Shown here in pieces: positions 1 through 11,181 of a DNA stretch of 64,000 bases; the first letter of the stretch is position 1, and the number at the start of each line of letters is the position of its first letter. Source of the DNA: Homarus americanus (taxonomy: Eukaryota > Arthropoda > Malacostraca > Decapoda > Nephropidae). The notes under the pieces are model-generated. The model saw only the letters and a list, made by a program, of their open reading frames with translations. It had not been told where the DNA came from and ran no database searches. The position numbers and the translations under genes are program-made. The stretch is taken from positions 2,774,283 through 2,838,282 of the forward strand of contig NW_024722158.1 of assembly GCF_018991925.1 (NCBI RefSeq), in the 5' to 3' direction.

Positions 1-554
1 CCGCGCTAGGAACATGTGGATGCCGCAAACCATCAGAGTCATGCAGTGTCGCGCCCAACCCTACCTTCTTGTCTAGTAACGTCACGGGTCCATGTCCAGA
101 GGTATGATAGGGAGACGAGACCACACCGGGAGTTAAGGAGTTCACGGGAAGGCCCAGAGCAGAGTGGAGAGGGGAAAATATTCCTTCAGAAGGAGAGAAG
201 GGCGAGTCAAGCGTAGTGGGAGGCAGGAAAGGAGACAGAGGACCTGGAGGGCCATTCGCAAGAGAAGTGAAAGGAGAAGAGCCTAAGAAGAGGGAAGGAG
301 GACGAGACAGAGAAGTACCTACGCGAGGAGGGGAGTGAAACTTACTCCCGTAAGGTGGAGAGGAAGGAGAGTGAGGTAGTGAGGGGGGAGAGAGGGCTGG
401 GTTGGCATGGTGAGGAACGTTGGACAGTTGTAGAGTAATACCGATGGGGATGTTACTGAGGATGTCCCCGACGGGCCCGAAGAAGCGAGGGGTGGCAGCT
501 TCTTGATGGCGGCCAGCATACTCCTCCGTGGACACCTTGTGAGGGACACAGTAC
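1..554 (-). CDS. Ser/Pro-rich exon of secreted low-complexity protein (exon 6, runs off window)
   Basis: On the minus strand one frame stays open for 184 codons from position 553 to the window edge. Upstream in the same frame there are stops just before a candidate acceptor (AG at 556-555), so this looks like an internal exon without its own ATG. It begins YCVPHKVSTEEYAGR, continues PRFFGPVGDILSNIPIGI and then becomes Ser/Pro-rich. If the previous exon is spliced at 1641/1640, its last two bases AA join the first G here to give Lys, and the frame continues. GTAAGT at 345-340 and GTAGGG near position 66 are possible internal donors. The open frame is partly helped by the C/T-rich strand, so the call is moderate. 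A second frame (about 588-319) is also open but shorter. Confidence 0.5.
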
Positions 555-654
555 CTACAGTACCACACTCACTACCTACTGCCGTCACGTTACCGCTACA
601 CTACAGTACAGTGTTATCGATGCAGCTGAATGTCATCACTATAGCCAGATGTCA

Positions 655-830
655 TCCTTTTGAAACGATGTCATCACTTTAGTGGGATATTATCACTATA
701 GCCTGACGTCATCACTTTAGTGGGATATTATCACTATGGCCTGACGTCATCACTACGACAAACTATCACCGCTACAGCCTGACATCAACGCCCGAGTATA
801 ACGGCCTCACTACAGCGTGACGTCATGGCT
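655..830. repeat. Short tandem repeat carrying TGACGTCA palindromes
   Basis: The words ATCACTTTAGTGGGATATTA and CACTATAGCCTGACGTCATC recur with a period of about 40 bp. Full 8 bp CRE-type palindromes TGACGTCA lie at 704-711, 742-749 and 818-825. The block is inside the intron between exons 5 and 6. Whether it binds CREB/ATF-type factors is unknown. Confidence 0.6.
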
Positions 831-1600
831 ACAGTATGACGTGTTCTGGACACTTGGGTAAGATTTATCTACCATAAATAGAAATCTGTTTTACCCGATA
901 TATAAATAAATATATTCAATGAAATCGGTGACTTATTCAAACTTACTTAATACGCTATGCCAGGAAGATTTTACAACTTAAACTAAACTTGTTTCAAATA
1001 TCTGACAAATACATATAAATTAATAATTGTAATGATGACACAAATAACTATAAGGTGATACAGGTGGGCAAGTCAGCTAGGTGTGCGTGAGGTGCAGTAT
1101 ACAGTAAACTAGGACGGTGTATCATACAGTGCATAAATTAATATACAATTAAATATACATAAATATGGCAAACGTGTGTTAAAAAGATTAAGCTTAATTG
1201 TTTAAATAATCTACTTTAAATATTAAATACTAAGTAATTAAATATTTCTCCTATAGCCGGAGTGAGACGTAACCCGCGGACTGGTTTTATCATTTCCGTA
1301 TTTGAGTATAAATAATTTTTATCATCATATTTTTTACTCGCGTTGAAAATAGAACCAATAAAAAAAATTAACCTGAGTTATATGAAATTTATGTCGTCCT
1401 CAGATTCACACTATCATGAAATTAATGACGTGCACGAAATATACCTGTTATTTTTTAATTGGGGATTTTTCTCCAGGTATATAACACAGTGCTGAGGTAT
1501 AAATTTCGAAATAAGTTAAATTTACCCCACAAAACAATTATGACATAAAATTAACAATATATAAGTTGGTTGACATTTAACTTTATGCTTCTGTTATGTT
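831..1600. other. AT-rich intron sequence, nothing recognised
   Basis: This is AT-rich intron DNA with no convincing open frame, splice-bounded exon or repeat. It lies between the CRE-containing tandem repeat and the end of exon 5 on the minus strand. Confidence 0.5.
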
Positions 1601-1640
1601 TTCTGAGTTAGCGAGACGTGATGGTAGAGTCGGTCATTAC

Positions 1641-2866
1641 TTATCTGGGAACTTAAATCCAGAGCCTGACTCGTTACTGTCTGTTGATCGCACGGCGAAG
1701 GCGGAGGAGGAGGAGGAGGAACTAGACGCAGAACCCAGGAATTTGGTGGGCGAAGATGGAGAGAAGGAGGAGATAGGAGGAAGACGAGATGACGAAGAAG
1801 ATAAAAGAGGAGGAAGGCGAGAAGAGGCAGGGAGAGAGGCCGACGAGAGAGGAGGAAGGCGAGAAGAGGCAGGGAGAGAGGCCGACGAGAGAGGAGGAAG
1901 GCGAGAAGAGGCAGGGAGAGAGGCTGAAGAGGAAGTGTCGTCATCGTCGAGGTCAGAACGACCGAAAGGACTGAAACTGGGGGAGAAGCTGTTGGTGTTA
2001 TAGGGGTTGTCATGGTCGTGGTCGCGGCCGTGGTAGTGTGTATGATGGTGATACACTTCCTGATTCTCGTAGGGAGAGTACGTGGGCTTAGGACTATAGT
2101 GCTGGTTGCTGTAGTCGGCTATGGGCTTTGGGTGGTGGTATGAGGGAACAGACGGGGTGTACACGGGCTTTGGTGGGGTGTACACAGGCTTTGGTGGGGT
2201 GTACACGGGCTTTGGGGGAGTGTACACAGGTACTTGATGTGTGTATGAAGGCTTGGGGTAGCTGTAGGATGGGGTGTAACCATAATGGTTCTGGGACTTA
2301 AACCCTCCGTACCCTCCGGACTGACTGTAGAGGGAACCTGGGTAATATCCACCCTGGTGGTATCCTCCAGTGTTGTACCCTCCGGGGTAGTGACCCCCTG
2401 GGTAATAACCTCCACTATATCCTCCACCATATCCTCCACCGTAGCTTCCACCATATCCTCCACCATATCCTCCACCATATCCTTCACCATATCCTCCACC
2501 ATATCCTCCATCATAGCCTCCCTTTAAGGGATCTAGACCGTATTTGATCTTGTCCTTCAAACCCTTGAGGGCATGAGTACCTTTCGCGTTGGGTGTCACC
2601 AGCAGGTCCAATGATGGGTTGATGATCGGCCGCCCGTCCAGGCTAGACACTTTGAGGCCGACGAAGGGATTGATATTGACGGGCCCAAGACTGAGGCCGA
2701 GAGGGTTATCGTTATAACCGCCGTAACCGTAAGGAGAGTTGTAGTGGCCGCCACCCGTGGGCAGACTACCAAAGTTAATTCCCACTGAGGGAGAAAATGC
2801 CGGTCCCTTGAGGCCGTCTAATCCACTACCACTAGTCACGCCACTTAACAGTCCACCAAGAAACCT
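1641..2866 (-). CDS. Gly/Tyr/His-rich exon of secreted protein (exon 5)
   Basis: A minus-strand open frame follows a strong acceptor (pyrimidine tract ending in CAG at 2869-2867). It starts RFLGGLLSGVTSGSG in phase 0. Next comes an ordered stretch containing SVGINFGSLP, NINPFVGLKVSS and INPSLDLLVTPNAKG, then GGYGGGY repeats, four PKPVYTPP repeats, a His-rich patch (YHHHTHYHGRDHDHD) and three 14-residue copies of SLPASSRLPPLSSA encoded by a 42 bp DNA repeat near 1808-1933. The frame ends FKFPDK-stop at 1637. A GT donor at 1640 (GTAATG) would instead splice in phase 2 to the exon at 554, which I prefer because that exon then reads on. The INP...LxVTPN stretch resembles, from memory, the N-terminal region of insect CG4998-type clip-domain serine-protease homologues. 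That is not proven here. The ORF extending upstream to 3028 is intron read-through. Confidence 0.68.
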
Positions 2867-3209
2867 CTGTAAGAGGACAAATTTGTGAGAGACAGTGAGG
2901 ACAGTGAGACAAAGATCATTATCAGCCATAAAACATGCTATGGTTGTGATGTACAATATCATTTTCACAAGAAGAAAAAAGGTATAATCAGTGAACGGAA
3001 AAATGAACTTGATAAGTGCAAAATACATGAGAGAAACTGGTAGTGACAGTGCTGTACAAACGGCACACTCAGCTGCCAGACGTGTTAAGACAAGCCAGGC
3101 TGCTGATGAAGGTCAACCTTGACACAAGTCACCAAACAGTCACCTTGTATTAACAGTCAACTTCAGCCGAGTGTCTTTATTAAGAGAACCGAGACAGCCA
3201 GTAACTTAC

Positions 3210-3302
3210 GGGTGAGGTTTCTTCTTTAATTTCCTCTCTTGTATCACGACGTGAGCGGACCTTCTTCTCTACACCTTTACAATCCTTAAAAACAACCTCT
3301 TT
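3210..3302 (-). CDS. Short basic/acidic exon of secreted protein (exon 4)
   Basis: This 31-codon minus-strand exon is bounded by an acceptor (TTTCAG, AG at 3304-3303) and a consensus donor GTAAGT (3209-3204). Both ends are phase 0, matching the exons on either side. It encodes KEVVFKDCKGVEKKVRSRRD followed by TREEIKEETSP. The RSRR stretch is a furin-type cleavage site (R-X-R-R), in keeping with a secreted precursor, and there is one cysteine. I do not recognise a domain. A methionine further upstream (3371) would only be reached by reading through the intron. Confidence 0.6.
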
Positions 3303-3408
3303 CTGAAACATGCAACATAAAAAAGACACATAGTCAATATTAATAACTAGACAGGAAACGTTTGAGCCCACGTTACATAAAGATATGAAGGCAGAATTAA
3401 GTTCTTAC

Positions 3409-5457
3409 ATTACTTAGAAGATTCCCATGGTACTGCTGAGTGACGTCTTGTACCACGCCTTCTCGCTGCCTCTTGACCAAGGCGGCGCCCACTGGCAGGT
3501 CCACAGGCACGGAGGTCAGGCTCCTCACAGGCGCCACAGGTGTTGTCGCAGAAACTTTTATAGGGTTGTCTGTGGACGCTCCAACAAGGAGGTCACTGGT
3601 CACAATCCTAATATTGGGGTATGAAGACGGTGAAGAGAGTGAGGAGTGGACGTTGTCTTGGTTGAGCTGAGAACTGTCTGGAAGGGTAATAATGTCTTGA
3701 TCAAATGTGAAAGGATCGGCATCAAAGAGTGAGGCATCAGGAAATAATTCCTTGCTGTGTTTCCGCGGACGGTTCTGGGAGGGCAGAGCTATCTGGTCGT
3801 CAGGCACCTTAGACTCTCTCCGGTGTCGCACGAGTGGTTGAGAACTATTTGAGAGAACTGTGTAGGCTGATGGCGAGTTACGGGGATCCTGGAGGCCACT
3901 CAAGTCCTCACGAGCAAAAGGCGAAGGCTCAGCAATTTGCTGGGGACACTGGCCGACGGGGACACATGTACACCCAAGACCTCTGGGGCGTCCCTCTCTT
4001 GAGGGTTCCCGGACAACCCTGTTAAGCTCGCCAACACCACCAGCTCCGGGAATGTACTCAACGGGCGGGGTAACAAATACACCATTAAGAGGTGAGGGAA
4101 GATGGTTTACGCTGGCATCGAAGGTCTCTTTAAGTTCCCCGAAAGGCGCCTGCTGGTTGTTCACGTTTTCTTTCACAGATGCAAAAGAAGCTGACGAAAA
4201 GGACTTGTCAGACCCAGAGAGAAAGTTGCTGTCATAACCAGTGGCGGGTACAGAGTCTCCCACACCGCCATAATCGCCGCCACCGCCACCACCGCCATAA
4301 CCGTCGCCACCACTGCCGCCACCACCGCCGGTGTTGTCCAACTTATAAGTGTGCTGATGGATGTGGATGTGTCTGACTGTCTGTGGTCTGCCTCCTGACG
4401 CTGACGACCCTGAGGGAGCGGCAGGGGCACTGTATCCTGAAGGCGCTGAAGGGGCACTGTATCCAGTGGAAGGAGGTAGAGGGGCATCATACCCAGCGGA
4501 GGGAGGTAGAGGGGCACCATACCCAGTGGAGGGAGGAGGAGGGGCACCATACCCAGTGGAGGGAGGTGGAGGGGCACCATACCCAGTGGAGGAAGCTGGA
4601 GGGGCACCATACCCAGTGGAGGGAGGTGGAGGGGCACCATACCCAGTGGAGGGAGGTGGAGGGGCACCATACCCAGTGGAGGGAGGTGGAGGGGCACCAT
4701 ACCCAGTGGAGGGAGGTGGAGGGGCACCATACCCAGTGGAGGGAGGTAGAGGGGCACCATACCCAGTGGAGGGAGGTGGAGGGGCACCATACCCAGTGGA
4801 GGGAGGTGGAGGGGCACCATACCCAGTGGAGGGAGCGTTGAATATGATAGAAGAAGCCTTGGGAGCACCATATGTGTTAGATGGAGCACTGGCAGCACCA
4901 TTGTGGGAAGAACCATGGGAGGAGCCACCATGGGAGGAGCCACCATGAGAGTAATCACCATGGGAGGAGCCACCATGGGAGGAGCCACCAAGAGAGTAAT
5001 CACCATGGGAGGAGCCACCATGGGAAGAGCCACCATGGGAGGAGCTACCATGGGAGGAGCCACCATGAGAGTAATCACCATGGGAGGAGCCACCATGGGA
5101 GGAGCCACCATGAGAGTAATCACCATGGGAGGAGCCACCATGGGAAGAGCCACCATGGGAGGAGCCACCGTGGGAGGAGCCACCATGGGAGGAGCCACCG
5201 TGGAAGGAGCCACCGTGGGAGGAGCCACCGTACCCTCCACCTGAAGGTGCAAAATAACCACCACCACCTCCTCCTCCATGTCCTTCAGGAGCACCAGCAT
5301 AGGATGAGTCGTGGTATGTGTTGCCGTGGTCGAAAGGGAGGGCCGGGATGGGCTTGCCTACGGGGCGGATCTCCACAGGCTGCACGTACTGTATCTCGTG
5401 AGGGTCGGCGGGCTTCCCGTAGTGGTGGGCGGCTGGCTTGTAACCCTTATGTCCACA
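3409..5457 (-). CDS. Large repetitive exon: GYGAP and SSHGG repeats with CxCVPxxxC motif (exon 3)
   Basis: This is exactly 683 codons on the minus strand, opened after TAG at 5460-5458 (acceptor) and closed at donor GTAAGA (3408-3403), phase 0 at both ends. In order it has CGHKGYKPAAHHYGKPADPH, a Gly-rich run, about 20 SSHGG/SSHGDY pentapeptides (15 bp DNA repeat, about 4905-5230), about 13 decapeptides PPPPSTGYGAP (30 bp DNA repeat, about 4450-4835), RHIHIHQHTYKLDN, a second Gly-rich run, then a non-repetitive part with GLGCTCVPVGQCPQ and SGLQDPRN. RHRR and KRQR basic sites follow. YGAP repeats occur in resilin-like and other arthropod cuticle proteins. The Cys motif recalls the clip-like region of serine-protease homologues. 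Both comparisons are from memory. The exon probably encodes the disordered, elastic or adhesive part of an extracellular protein. Antisense ORFs here are shadows of the repeat. Confidence 0.72.
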
Positions 5458-5749
5458 CTACCGCCAGGTTAGGTTAACAAGGTTAGTAACATTATCACAG
5501 TGAAAATTATTAAGTAGAATTAATGATTAATAATGTCCGGACAACATGAGATCTCTATATCCTATATTTTGGATGATGTTTATTATTATTTAATCATAAA
5601 ACATTCATTACTTTCATTAATGACGCTTGTAGACTCTTCACAACAGACTTATCTAAATTGTTAAAAAGAATGTTAAAGAAATAGCGAATGTATGGAATAA
5701 ATACTCGCACTACAAGTATTTATAACCCGTTATAGTACCAGGTACCTCC

Positions 5750-5995
5750 TTCTTTCTTCACACAGCCAAACTGTGGAATGCTCTGCCTTCTTCTGTATTT
5801 CCATACTTATACAATCTGTCTCACTTTAAAATGTTGGTTTTCCGGCATCTTCGTGGTGTAGATTAACGCAGTATAACCCTTTTCTTCTCTCTTTTCAATT
5901 TCTTTCTGTTCTTCCCCCCACCCCCCCCCAGGCCCCGTTGTGGGTCGTTTGACCTGTGCCCGGTTGGGCTAATTCCCGTAAAAAAGAAAAAAGAA
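5750..5995 (+). mobile_element. 3' end of a non-LTR LINE with poly(A) tail
   Basis: Plus-strand translation gives SFFSHTAKLWNALPSSVFPY followed by LYNLSHFKMLVFRHLRG and a stop, typical of the extreme C-terminus of decapod LINE polyproteins. The 3' UTR ends with CAGGCCCCGTTGTGGGTCG, then GGGCTAATTCCCGTAAAAAA and an (A5-6G)n run. The same tail closes the SINE-like units in this window, so this family is a candidate driver of those SINEs. Confidence 0.65.
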
Positions 5996-6295
5996 AAAAA
6001 GAAAAAATGAACACCTGGGCTCATGATATACCCACTATAAGTCTTATTAATGAATTTAATATTTGTGACACCTTGTGAGGGTGGAAGCCGTCCACACAAG
6101 TACCTAATGCACTATACTCTTACTTCTCCCTATCCTCTTCATCCACACCTCTCTACCCGAGATAAAGGAGGTGGGGGTGGGGGCAGTTGTATGGCAGGGA
6201 GGGAAAAGCTGGCCAACAGTATTTTATAATTTGACCAAAATGTTGCCTTTCACTGATCCAGAGGTGCAGTACAAGGTCCAATACAAGACATGGGT

Positions 6296-6326
6296 AGTAA
6301 GAAAACTATAGTTTTCTTCTTACTAC
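6296..6326. repeat. Imperfect hairpin
   Basis: AGTAAGAAAACTA is followed directly by TAGTTTTCTTCTTACT, an inverted copy with a 3 nt bulge. It lies just upstream of a LINE fragment. Function unknown. Confidence 0.5.
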
Positions 6327-6469
6327 TGAAGGTCAGTGCTCTGAGTCATGCCCACATTCTCAAATTTAACAATATAATTTATTACAAATATCTTGTAAGG
6401 CAGCGCTTGAGAAATTAGATGTATCAGCGTACCCCATGAAAAGCAGATAATTAAACTGGAAGGGCAGTG

Positions 6470-6800
6470 TATTAAGCCCGTTGTTGTTTGTTTGCTTCAT
6501 AAATGACATGCCAGAAGCTATACACTCCTCCATACTAATGTTTGCGGACGATGCCAAGTTATTTAAGGATATTAAGAACCAAACAGCCTGTGAAGAGACG
6601 CAGAAAAATCTCTATGAGCTTCAATGTCTCGAAGAGCAAACGGGTGCACCTGGGTCGCACCAACAGCTAAAGAGGCGTATCACATGTTCCAACAGGACGA
6701 AGAAACTGCATTAATTGAGACAAAATGTGAAAAGGACCTGGGTGTGTATGTCGAAAAAGAACTTAAGTCATCAAATTGCCAACATCGTACTTCCATCATC
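6470..6800 (+). pseudogene. LINE reverse-transcriptase fragment
   Basis: Translation gives PLLFVCFINDMPEAIHSS, then MFADDAKLFKDI (the FADD catalytic box of non-LTR reverse transcriptase). After a frameshift it continues KEAYHMFQQDEE and KCEKDLGVYVEKELK, the conserved region that follows the RT core in CR1/Jockey-like elements. It is truncated at both ends. It belongs to a different copy from the split LINE downstream, which has its own FADD box near 19.36 kb. Confidence 0.75.
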
Positions 6801-6988
6801 TCTTTGCGACCCATTGTTATGATTATATTCTGCTAAAATGACAAAAGTAACACATGTAATAAATCAGAAATAATTTTCGACCCATATACATTTTTTTAGC
6901 TCTCGAATTTACAAAGTAAATTAGGAAAACAGTGTGTCGTGTCGTCAAAAATCGAGGGAGGGGATAGAAGTGGTATCTGGCAACATTA

Positions 6989-7285
6989 ATGAGGAGTTGT
7001 GCCAGGGAGCTCAGGGACAAACTGAAGGAAGGAGCTGCGCAGCGACCCACAATACGGAAACGGTCAACTAAAGATGGGAAGTGGCAAAGAAGTCAGGGTG
7101 CAGGTAGATTGGAAAGTCGGAGTAGTGCACCAGCCCTCCCACTAAAAAGGGCAAGTAACGAACCAACTGTAAATAATGCTAACATAATGCAGGCTACTAA
7201 CCCAGAGAACAAATGCTGTAAAATCAGTCTTCTAAAAGGACAGACACAGAAACAGGGCCGATCAAGTGTTGGTACACTGATGTAA
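6989..7285 (+). other. Unassigned open frame, possibly LINE ORF1 relic
   Basis: A 98-codon plus-strand frame is rich in Lys, Arg, Gln and Ser (RKRSTKDGKWQRSQGAGRL). It ends about 180 bp before the endonuclease part of a CR1-like LINE in the same orientation. Basic, low-complexity ORF1 remnants look like this, but I recognise no motif and chance is possible. Confidence 0.25.
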
Positions 7286-7373
7286 TGAGCGCCTTTGCGG
7301 ACACATAGCAGTCAGACATTATTCGAATTAGCTAAACTTGGGGGTTAAGAAGATGTGTCGCAGGGTGATTTTG

Positions 7374-7443
7374 TTTTCTTTTTACGGGGATTAGCCCACC
7401 CGGGCACAGGTCACTGACCCACATCGGGGCCTGGGGGGCGTAT
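7374..7443 (-). mobile_element. Orphan SINE/LINE tail
   Basis: A T-rich run is followed by ACGGGGATTAGCCCACCCGG and CACTGACCCACATCGGGGCC, the reverse complement of the tail found on the LINE at 5750-5995 and on the SINE-like units. No body follows, so this is a severely 5'-truncated copy inserted just ahead of the endonuclease domain of a LINE. Confidence 0.7.
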
Positions 7444-7461
7444 TACCCACCATTTTGAAAA

Positions 7462-7779
7462 GACAGGACTACAAGTGGTGGTGGTGTTCTACTGCATGTC
7501 AAGGATTTGACAGTAACCATTAATGAAGAGCTAAACGAAATTGGATCATCCGAGTCAATTTGGTGTGATCTGATAACCCAAAACAAAAACAAACTGACAG
7601 TAGGTGTGTGCTATAGGGCTCACTCGGCCTCGGGGGAGGAAGTAGCAGATCTCCAAGGAGTCATCCAGGCAGCATTCAGAGCACAAGCCCTCATCATGGG
7701 AGACTTTAATCATGAGACAATAGGCTGGGTGAATCTTACCACACAAGCTGAGGGAGAAGAGTCCCTTGATCTTATTCAA
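7462..7779 (+). pseudogene. CR1-like LINE, endonuclease segment 1 of a split element
   Basis: Plus-strand translation gives TSGGGVLLHVKDLTVTINEE, then SIWCDLI, LTVGVCYRAHS and ALIMGDFNHETIGW. The GDFN box and the order of blocks are those of the apurinic-type endonuclease of CR1/Jockey-like LINEs. The frame reaches SLDLIQ and is then cut by a DNA transposon. It resumes as DSFHTQHVWESTRG at 9366. The pieces at 9366, 11182 and 18918 belong to the same element. Confidence 0.8.
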
Positions 7780-8126
7780 TTGAAGGCGCGTTTTCACGAA
7801 AATCAGTCTCCCCATTTTGTTTTCATTTTTTCCAGAACTAAATATCTCTCATTTCCATTGCGTTATCGGAAAAAAATTCTCGAAATTCCGTTACTAGCCG
7901 AGTTTAGAAGGTTTATTGTTGTAAGAACTTCAAATATCATTTTCTATCGTTAATGTCTTAAGAGAAAATTACACAACCGAAGTCGGGGACGATTATAATT
8001 TTATCTGAAGATGCCATAATGGAATGTTTGCTTTCTGTCCCGCTAAAAACGTTCTCTTTTTTTTGTGACAAGGAACCTTTAACTTTTATCAGCGTTTTTT
8101 TTTTTTTACTGTTAGTTGTGCTTCCA

Positions 8127-9002
<876 letters not shown>

Positions 9003-9365
9003 TATTTGGTTACAGTCGATAATGTGTAATAATTTTTTAAAGCTCATTATCTTAAAAGTTGTCTAATCATCACAAAAAAATAATGATCTCCTTTGCTTAT
9101 TGACCAATTTTCACCATTTTAAAACCCATATTACTCAAAATTTAGAGATGCATAACTATGTGGTGCTTTTTCGTCTTGGGGGTTCCATATTTTTCAAGCA
9201 TAAGTTTTGTGTAAATAAAAGAAAATAATCCATGAAACTTTTCTTGTAATCAGTTACCAAAAGAAATAAAAAACTCAATTTCATTTTTTTAGTAAGTTAT
9301 GCATGAACAACGACATAATAACCATAAGTGTTATAAGGTAAACAGTAGTGAAAACGCGCCTCCAA

Positions 9366-9421
9366 GACTCATTCCACACACAACACGTATGGGAATCCAC
9401 GAGAGGAACAACAGCCTAGAT
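9366..9421 (+). pseudogene. CR1-like LINE, endonuclease segment 2
   Basis: Only 56 bp of LINE survive between two insertions. They encode DSFHTQHVWESTRG followed, one frame over, by RNNSLD. This matches the conserved (E)PTRGNNxLDLVL block of CR1-like endonucleases, which the LINE at 47.3 kb shows as EPTRGNNILDLVLS. It links the segments at 7462-7779 and 11182-11953. Confidence 0.7.
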
Positions 9422-11181
9422 CAGTGCTATTCAACCTGGGTGGACGGCAGTCTTGGGGTGGATGGAGGGATGGACGAGATTTGAAAGGATGGCGACACGT
9501 GTAAATGTGTGTCGCCTGCATTGTTTCTATGGAAACATGACGTCACCCGTAATATTTGAAACTCCAACCAATGAGAGGTGGATTCTGTTTTAAATTTCAA
9601 AATCAGTGCCCAGTTGACTGTCGTGGAGAGAGTAGGTAAAGTAGCGTTACACTCTATTTCTCACGGCATGTGTTGATGTACCATGAAGCTGGAAGAAACA
9701 ACAGATGTGGGAGGGGAAGTGCAGTTGATTGTCTACTGTCGCTTTCCAGATTTAGAGTCTTAGACCAAAGTTGAACACTATTCGCGCTACCTCCAACTGG
9801 GAGTTAAAACAACAGCGAAGAACATTTTCCAGAAACTGAATTATTTTATGATTGAAGAGGACATTGAATGGTCGAAATGCAAATCCGTCACTACAGATGG
9901 TGCGAGGGCAATTGTGAATCAATTCACTGTGTGGTTCACCGAAAAGCCCTTGTTGCTAAGCGACTGGAACATCCAGTGAGAAGAATAATATTGAGCTCCT
10001 TCTCGATGAAATCGTCAAAATTATGAATTATATCCTGACCCATGTAAAAAAACCACAGAATGTTCGGTGAGTTGTGCAAAGATATGGAAGCCAACTTCAC
10101 CAAACTGCTCTTTAATGCCGAGGGGCGGTGGTTATCCCGTGGGAAGGTTCTGAACAGAGTGCTTGCACTGGGAGAACAGTTGTGTGTTTCCTTCACAGAG
10201 GAAACAAACCCCATGGCAGTTAAACTTTTGGCTGGCAAAGAAGTCAAACATGGCCTCAATTATTGATCATTTGAACAAACTCAACATCAGTCTCCAAGGC
10301 AAAGATCGGTATATTTTCAGAGCAATGGGAAAAATAAATGGATTCAAACTGAAGGTGCAAAAGTGGAGAGCCAACGTAGAAAAGAACATTTTGTCTGATT
10401 TCCCGACTTTTGAGAGAATGAGGCTGGGAGCACGGGGTGCAGGCAGCAGAAGAGATGTGAATGCCCTGACTGGTTGTCAAACACCTTACCTTGATTCAGG
10501 AAAACCTCAAAGTGTATTTCCCAGAGAGTGAGAGCGAACACCCGATCTCCAACATGTGGGTTCTTAATCCATTTGCTTATGATGGGGCTAACCATTCTGA
10601 AGCTCTATTGGAGCTCCGGACAGATCATGCTTAAAAAGCAGCCTTCAAGACATTAGCACACACCATGTATTTCTGGGTTACACCGCTGGATATTCCAGAA
10701 TGGGAGGAGTTGGCCGAGCAGGCGACAACCATGTTGGTGTAGATGTCAACATCATATCTGTGTGAGCAAGGCTTCTCAGCTTTAGTTTGAATCAAATTAA
10801 AGAAAAGGAACACAATTTTGAATATGGATCCCCTCATGCTGGGCGCACTCGAGAGTCGTCTGATGCCACGATTTAAGCTGGTAGCAGACAAAGTACAACA
10901 GCAGCCAAGTCACTGAATCACCAAAACATTCATAATTATACCTAAGATTCTTTAATTTATTATTTTCCTCTAATTAGTTTAATAAAAAAATAATTTTGTT
11001 CTGAATGGAAAATTATATATTAAATTATATTACAAAACAAAATGGTAAATAAATACAAGGGAATTTGCTGCTTTTTCTCTTTCCCTCTCTTTTATCAAAA
11101 ATTGGTTATCACTTGGGGTGAATAGCTTTTCAAGTTTCATCACTAGGAGTGCACGACATCAAAAAAGGTTGAACAGCACTG
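9422..11181 (+). mobile_element. hAT transposon inserted in the LINE
   Basis: The element starts CAGTGCTATTCAACCTGGG and ends AAAAAGGTTGAACAGCACTG, giving a 16 bp inverted repeat with one mismatch and the CAGNG start usual in hAT elements. Flanking 8-mers GCCTAGAT (9414-9421) and GTTTAGAT (11182-11189) look like a target duplication with two mismatches. The LINE reading RNNSLD / LD-stop-VLTTEEA is interrupted exactly here. Length is 1760 bp. Confidence 0.85.
9683..10920 (+). pseudogene. hAT transposase relic (ZBED5/FAM200-like)
   Basis: In shifting plus-strand frames it reads MKLEETTDVGGEVQLIVYCR, IFQKLNYF, EDIEWSKCKSVTTDGARAI, then MFGELCKDMEANFTKLLFNA, RWLSRGKVLNRV, KLNISLQGKD and, near 10740, a degraded TSYLCEQGFSAL. 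These blocks are characteristic of the ZBED5/FAM200/SCAND3-like hAT transposases. Missing are the BED zinc finger and part of the middle (the frame jumps from VTTDGARAI towards EKPLLL). Stops and frameshifts make it non-functional. Confidence 0.8.

Noticed and set aside
1637..3028. Single 463-residue gene starting at 3028
   Set aside because: The first 54 residues cross a good acceptor (2869-2867) and show no coding character. They are intron read-through.
4173..5300. 375-residue minus-strand and several plus-strand frames over exon 3
   Set aside because: They are alternate-frame shadows of the 15 bp and 30 bp coding repeats. The 683-codon frame with matching splice phases is preferred.
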